64,000 nucleotides of DNA from Arthrobacter sp. E3 (lineage in GTDB: Bacteria; Actinomycetota; Actinomycetes; Actinomycetales; Micrococcaceae), in the NCBI RefSeq assembly GCF_017353415.1, contig NZ_JAFMPX010000003.1, forward strand, positions 1 through 64,000, given 5' to 3'. The notes beneath the pieces are model-generated. The model was not told the origin of the DNA, ran no database searches, and worked only from the letters and a program-made list of their open reading frames with translations. How positions within the stretch are numbered: the first letter of the stretch is position 1; every line of letters starts with the position of its first letter. Positions 60,689-64,000 of this stretch are shown piece after piece. A program made the translations under genes and the position numbers.

Positions 60689-61992
60689 GCCAACTCACTT
60701 TCATCGTTGAGGAACAGTTCGATGACGGGTACCGTCACGTTGGGGCGCTGGACAGGGAGCACAAGTGTCAAGGTGTCTGCGGGCTGGCCACCCGGCCGCG
60801 TATTGATGGCAAGCTGTGCGGGATCCAGTTTTTCAATCACAATCTCAGAGGCGTCATTGAGCAACTGGGCATAGCTGACGTGCTCGGCCAGCCCGGGCAG
60901 GTGCACCACTTTCAGTGGCCAGGCGAAAAGATGAAGGTAGAGCCGGTTCCCGGAGCGGGTAAAGCGGCAGTCCGCTGGCGGCACGAGGCTTGTGCTGTGC
61001 GCCCCGCGGATTGACCGTCCATGGGCGCGCATCCACTCCCCCAAGCCAGTCAGGGTGGCGGAGGCACGCGGATCAATCTCGCCGCGGGCCGTGGGCCCCA
61101 CGTTCAGCAGCAGGTTCCCGTCCTTTGCGACGCCGTCGATGAGCATGCGCACCAACAACTCCACGGACTTGTAATCCATGTTGTCACGGTCATAGCCCCA
61201 GCTGCCATTGAGAGTCTGGCACGCCTCCCATGGCACTTCCTTGCCACCGCTCATCATGGCGCCGGTTGGCTGGTACTGCTCAGGGGTGACAAAGTCGCCG
61301 GGAACATCCAGCCGGTCGTTGATGATGATGCCGGGCTGCAGTTCTCGAATCATGTCCACGAGCTCCACCGAGCCCCAGGCTTCCTTACCCTTGCCCGGGT
61401 ACCTGACGGCCATGGGCCCCTCAGGATATGAGAAGTCAAAGAACAGGTAGTCGATCTTGCCGTAGTTGGTCAGCAGTTCCCGAACTTGCCCATGCAGGTA
61501 CTCCCGGTAGACGTTCATGTCACGGCTGGCGTTGAGCTCCTCCACGTTGGGTGCGTCCCGCAGCGGATGGATGTCATCGATAGTGAAGTCCGGGTGGTGC
61601 CAGTCAATGAGGGAATGGTAGAAGCCAACCTTGAGTCCGGCTTCACGAAGAGCCTGAACGTACGGAACCAGCAAGTCCCGGCCAGCTGGGGTATTGGTGG
61701 CTTTGTAGTCCGTCAACGCCGAATCCCACAGGCAAAACCCCTCGTGGTGCTTGGTGGTCAGCACCACGTATTCCATCCCAGCGGCCTTGGCGGACTTGGC
61801 CCACTCGCGTGGATCGTAAAGATCAGGGTCAAAGCGCTCAAAGTACGCAGCGTAGTCCTCCACACTGGTGCGCTCGAAGCTCATGACCCATTCATGCCTG
61901 GCCGGCAATGCATAAAGTCCCCAATGCACAAACATTCCAAGCCTGGACTCCGTGAACCACGGAGCATGGTCAACATGTACCTGGGATGGCAT
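60685..61992 (-). CDS. Alpha-L-fucosidase (GH29), cytosolic
   Basis: A 435-residue GH29 enzyme without signal peptide. Conserved parts: APWFTESRLGMFVHWGLYAL, YVVLTTKHHEGFCLWDSALTDY, and the likely nucleophile Asp in IDYLFFDFSYPEG. It would act on small fucosides that enter the cell, unlike the surface enzyme at 49421. Four bases downstream of the dehydratase gene and overlapping the mutarotase gene, so in the same operon. Confidence 0.93.
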   Translation of the reverse strand: MPSQVHVDHAPWFTESRLGMFVHWGLYALPARHEWVMSFERTSVEDYAAYFERFDPDLYDPREWAKSAKAAGMEYVVLTTKHHEGFCLWDSALTDYKATNTPAGRDLLVPYVQALREAGLKVGFYHSLIDWHHPDFTIDDIHPLRDAPNVEELNASRDMNVYREYLHGQVRELLTNYGKIDYLFFDFSYPEGPMAVRYPGKGKEAWGSVELVDMIRELQPGIIINDRLDVPGDFVTPEQYQPTGAMMSGGKEVPWEACQTLNGSWGYDRDNMDYKSVELLVRMLIDGVAKDGNLLLNVGPTARGEIDPRASATLTGLGEWMRAHGRSIRGAHSTSLVPPADCRFTRSGNRLYLHLFAWPLKVVHLPGLAEHVSYAQLLNDASEIVIEKLDPAQLAINTRPGGQPADTLTLVLPVQRPNVTVPVIELFLNDESELA

Positions 61993-61996
61993 TTAT

Positions 61997-63352
61997 TTAG
62001 ACTGCTTCCGTTGCCAGGGTTAGGTTGGCTGTGGAATTGCCACTCTCAGCCGCGTCAGCGACCCAGAACGCACCGTCCGGGAACGTGTATTCGGCAACCG
62101 AGGCTGCATGCATTTCGCTGCCGCCGCCTGGAGTCAGCGGCGGCCAGTAGCAGCCGTCATGCACGTCAATCGGGGTGATGAAGTGCTCGTGGAGGTGATC
62201 GACGAACTCGATCATCCGGTCTTCCTTTTGGCCCGAAACGGCAACGAAGTCAAACATCGACAAGTGCTGGACCGCCTCGCACAGGCCCACACCACCGGCG
62301 TGGGGGCAGACGCGAACACCGAACTTGGCTGCCAGCAGCAAAATGGCAACGTTCTCGTTGACACCGGCCACGCGGGCTGCATCAATCTGCAGGACCTGCA
62401 GGGAGTTGGCCTGCAGCATCTGCTTGAAGACAACACGGTTCTGGACATGTTCGCCGGTAGCTACCGGAATCGGGGCGACCCCGCGGGAAATGGCAGCGTG
62501 TCCCAGGATGTCATCCGGGCTTGTCGGTTCCTCGATCCAGGCGATGTCGAACGGAGCCAGGTGCTTCATCCATTCGATGGCCTGGGCCACGTCCCAGCGC
62601 TGGTTCGCATCCACCGCAATTTTAATGTCAGGTCCGACGGCGGCACGTGCGGCACGCAGCCTGCGCACGTCATCTTCGAGGTCGGCACCGACCTTGAGCT
62701 TGATCTGCTTGAAGCCGTCCGCCACTGCCTCATGTGCCAGACGGGTCAGCTTCTCATCGGAGTACCCCAACCAGCCCGGCGTGGTGGTATAGCCCGGGTA
62801 GCCTTCAGCCAGCAGCGTCGCCGTACGCTCTTCGCGTCCCGCTTCCGCGTTGCGCAGAATTTCCAGCGCCTCCTCGCGGGTCAGGGCGTCGCTCAGGTAG
62901 CGGAAGTCGACCAGGTTAACGAGTTCTTCGGGGCTCATGCTGCCCAGCAGCTGCCACAGCGGCAGGCCCGCACGCTTTGCCTTCAGGTCCCACAGTGCGT
63001 TGGTCACGGCACCGATGGCCATGTGCATGACACCCTTTTCCGGGCCAAGCCAGCGCAGTTGGGAATCGTTGATGAACTCCTTATAGGTGGCACCCATGTC
63101 CTGCAGGAGTTCCTCGGCATTGCGGCCCATCAGGTACGGGGTCAGCGCCTTGATGGCAGCCGTTTCAACGTCGTTGCCACGGCCAATCGTGAAGACAAAG
63201 CCATGCCCCTCATGTCCGTCGCTGCTGTCCGTGACGATGCGCAGGTACGCCGCCGAGTAGTCGGGATCCGGGTTCATGGCATCAGAGCCATCCAGATCAC
63301 GTGACGTTGGAAAACGGACGTCGCTGGTCTCTACGGCAATGATTGTGCTCAC
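61997..63352 (-). CDS. L-fuconate dehydratase (enolase superfamily)
   Basis: A 451-residue mandelate-racemase-type enzyme. Base Lys in [15 protein letters not shown]; metal ligands Asp in [11 protein letters not shown], Glu in [12 protein letters not shown] and Glu in VATGEHVQN; His in [12 protein letters not shown]. Length and the N-terminal [26 protein letters not shown] match L-fuconate dehydratases, which give 2-keto-3-deoxy-L-fuconate. The GTG at 63352 has GGGAG eight bases before it. First gene of the catabolic operon; operator at 63406. Confidence 0.93.
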   Translation of the reverse strand: MSTIIAVETSDVRFPTSRDLDGSDAMNPDPDYSAAYLRIVTDSSDGHEGHGFVFTIGRGNDVETAAIKALTPYLMGRNAEELLQDMGATYKEFINDSQLRWLGPEKGVMHMAIGAVTNALWDLKAKRAGLPLWQLLGSMSPEELVNLVDFRYLSDALTREEALEILRNAEAGREERTATLLAEGYPGYTTTPGWLGYSDEKLTRLAHEAVADGFKQIKLKVGADLEDDVRRLRAARAAVGPDIKIAVDANQRWDVAQAIEWMKHLAPFDIAWIEEPTSPDDILGHAAISRGVAPIPVATGEHVQNRVVFKQMLQANSLQVLQIDAARVAGVNENVAILLLAAKFGVRVCPHAGGVGLCEAVQHLSMFDFVAVSGQKEDRMIEFVDHLHEHFITPIDVHDGCYWPPLTPGGGSEMHAASVAEYTFPDGAFWVADAAESGNSTANLTLATEAV

Positions 63353-63405
63353 GGTGCTGCTCCCTGTAGAAAAGTTTCGAAAAGCTAGAAAAGTCACTAC
63401 CAGCT

Positions 63406-63420
63406 AAACATCCGATGTTT
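63406..63420. promoter_or_regulatory. GntR-type operator AAACATCCGATGTTT (divergent promoter)
   Basis: The longest match to the shared palindrome, perfect over 7-1-7 bases. It lies 53 bases before the dehydratase start and about 140 before the FAH-family start, and would regulate both. Confidence 0.8.
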
Positions 63421-63560
63421 CACATGTCAATACTAGGAGATATGCTGAAATTACCGCATAATGTGAGTAAAGTTGCCTAAAAGCTCAGATGTTAAGGCCC
63501 TGCCATGGGCCTTCGAGAACAAGAACCGCACTTTTGGCGGTTGCAGAGGACATAAATTTC

Positions 63561-64000
63561 ATGAAGATTGCACGCCTTGGTGAGCTTGGCCGGGAAATTC
63601 CCGTGGTCATTGCCGCCGACTCATCCGGAACCGAGCAAAGCTACGACGCACGTCCGCTCACTGACACCATCGACGGCGCATTCCTGGCCAACGGAGGCGT
63701 GGCCGCCCTGCGGGTAGCGCTGGAAAACGGCACCCTGCCGATCCTTGAAAACGCTGCTGAACTGCGCATCGGCACCCCGCTGGCCCGCCCCAACAGCGTG
63801 GTCTGCATCGGCATGAACTACGCCGCCCACGCAGCAGAATCAGGGGCACAGCCCCCCGCAATCCCCGTCGTGTTCCTCAAGCCGAACAACACCGTTGCCG
63901 GCCCCTTTGACGACTCCCCCATCCCCCCGGCAGCAGCCAAGTACGACTGGGAAGTGGAACTGGGCATCGTCATCGGCCAAGAAGTCAGCTACCTCTCTAG
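63561..64000 (+). CDS. FAH-family hydrolase (probable 2,4-diketo-3-deoxy-L-fuconate hydrolase), partial
   Basis: The first 146 residues of a fumarylacetoacetate-hydrolase-family protein; it runs off the window end. Seen are the N-terminal domain and the start of the catalytic fold: NSVVCIGMNYAAHAAESG, FLKPNNTVAGPFDD and the metal-binding Glu residues in YDWEVELGIVIG. In the non-phosphorylating L-fucose pathway this enzyme splits the diketo acid to pyruvate and L-lactate. AGAGGA stands before the ATG. Divergent from the dehydratase operon with the operator between. Confidence 0.88.
   Translation, partial: MKIARLGELGREIPVVIAADSSGTEQSYDARPLTDTIDGAFLANGGVAALRVALENGTLPILENAAELRIGTPLARPNSVVCIGMNYAAHAAESGAQPPAIPVVFLKPNNTVAGPFDDSPIPPAAAKYDWEVELGIVIGQEVSYLS

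Noticed and set aside
62108-63304. 398-residue open frame antisense to the fuconate dehydratase gene
   Set aside because: Shadow of an enolase-superfamily gene with all catalytic residues on the other strand.

Overview
The window looks like chromosomal DNA from a high-GC Gram-positive bacterium of the Micrococcaceae (Arthrobacter or a close relative). Supporting signs are a DUF4193 protein, DUF5997, DUF4190 and DUF1772 proteins, an actinobacterial putrescine-type amine oxidase, a glutathione-independent formaldehyde dehydrogenase, a cell-wall enzyme ending in a class-E-like LAHTG sorting signal, frequent GTG/TTG starts and GC-rich codon use. Genus and species are inferred from gene content only.

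Positions 1-10.2 kb are an accessory, plasmid- and transposon-derived tract. It holds a 5'-truncated TIR-like effector, a tandem array whose hairpin stems covary, a resolvase-site-like inverted repeat, a DksA/TraR-type zinc-finger protein, an orphan MbcA/ParS-like antitoxin next to a DUF4193 paralogue, a parA 3' scrap fused to a ribbon-helix-helix partition-type protein, and small hypotheticals. It also has a membrane-protein gene apparently split by an IS3-family element with a frameshifted transposase, plus remnants of a serine recombinase and a second IS3-family transposase. Gene density is low.

Positions 10.2-27.5 kb are housekeeping: HAD phosphatases, serS, a diacylglycerol-kinase-like enzyme, pheA, a rhodanese, a POT peptide transporter with an apparent one-base frameshift, pgm, a cation efflux pump with a divergent ArsR regulator, a uracil/xanthine permease, glycerate kinase, GDPD, PEBP and a PfkB kinase. 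Positions 27.9-31.8 kb hold a RelA/SpoT-type synthetase and a two-component locus with two very small genes, one of which encodes a secreted peptide ending in a nine-residue Cys-to-Cys loop. Positions 31.8-46 kb hold a proline-racemase-family enzyme, an orphan WXG100-like protein, a LysR effector-domain protein without HTH, a putrescine-type uptake/oxidation unit (APC permease, UspA, flavin amine oxidase) beside a TetR regulator with a strong palindrome, a Stealth phosphotransferase, formaldehyde dehydrogenase, and a MarR/MFS efflux pair with a 12-bp inverted-repeat operator.

Positions 46.1-64 kb form an L-fucose utilisation region. A surface-anchored GH29 fucosidase, an ABC sugar importer and a tightly overlapping operon (fuconate dehydratase, second fucosidase, mutarotase, aldo/keto reductase, lactonase), with a divergent FAH-family hydrolase, match the non-phosphorylating L-fucose pathway that ends in pyruvate and L-lactate. 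The adjacent lutABC genes would consume that lactate. A FadR-type GntR regulator lies in the middle, and copies of the palindrome ACATCNGATGT stand at the promoters of the transport, catabolic and fucosidase units and between fucosidase and lutA. The whole stretch therefore reads as one regulon. The 2-keto-3-deoxyfuconate dehydrogenase is not seen and presumably lies beyond position 64000.

A 75-bp structured intergenic repeat occurs twice (20.2 and 37.4 kb), in each case behind a gene's 3' end. No tRNA, rRNA or CRISPR array was recognised.
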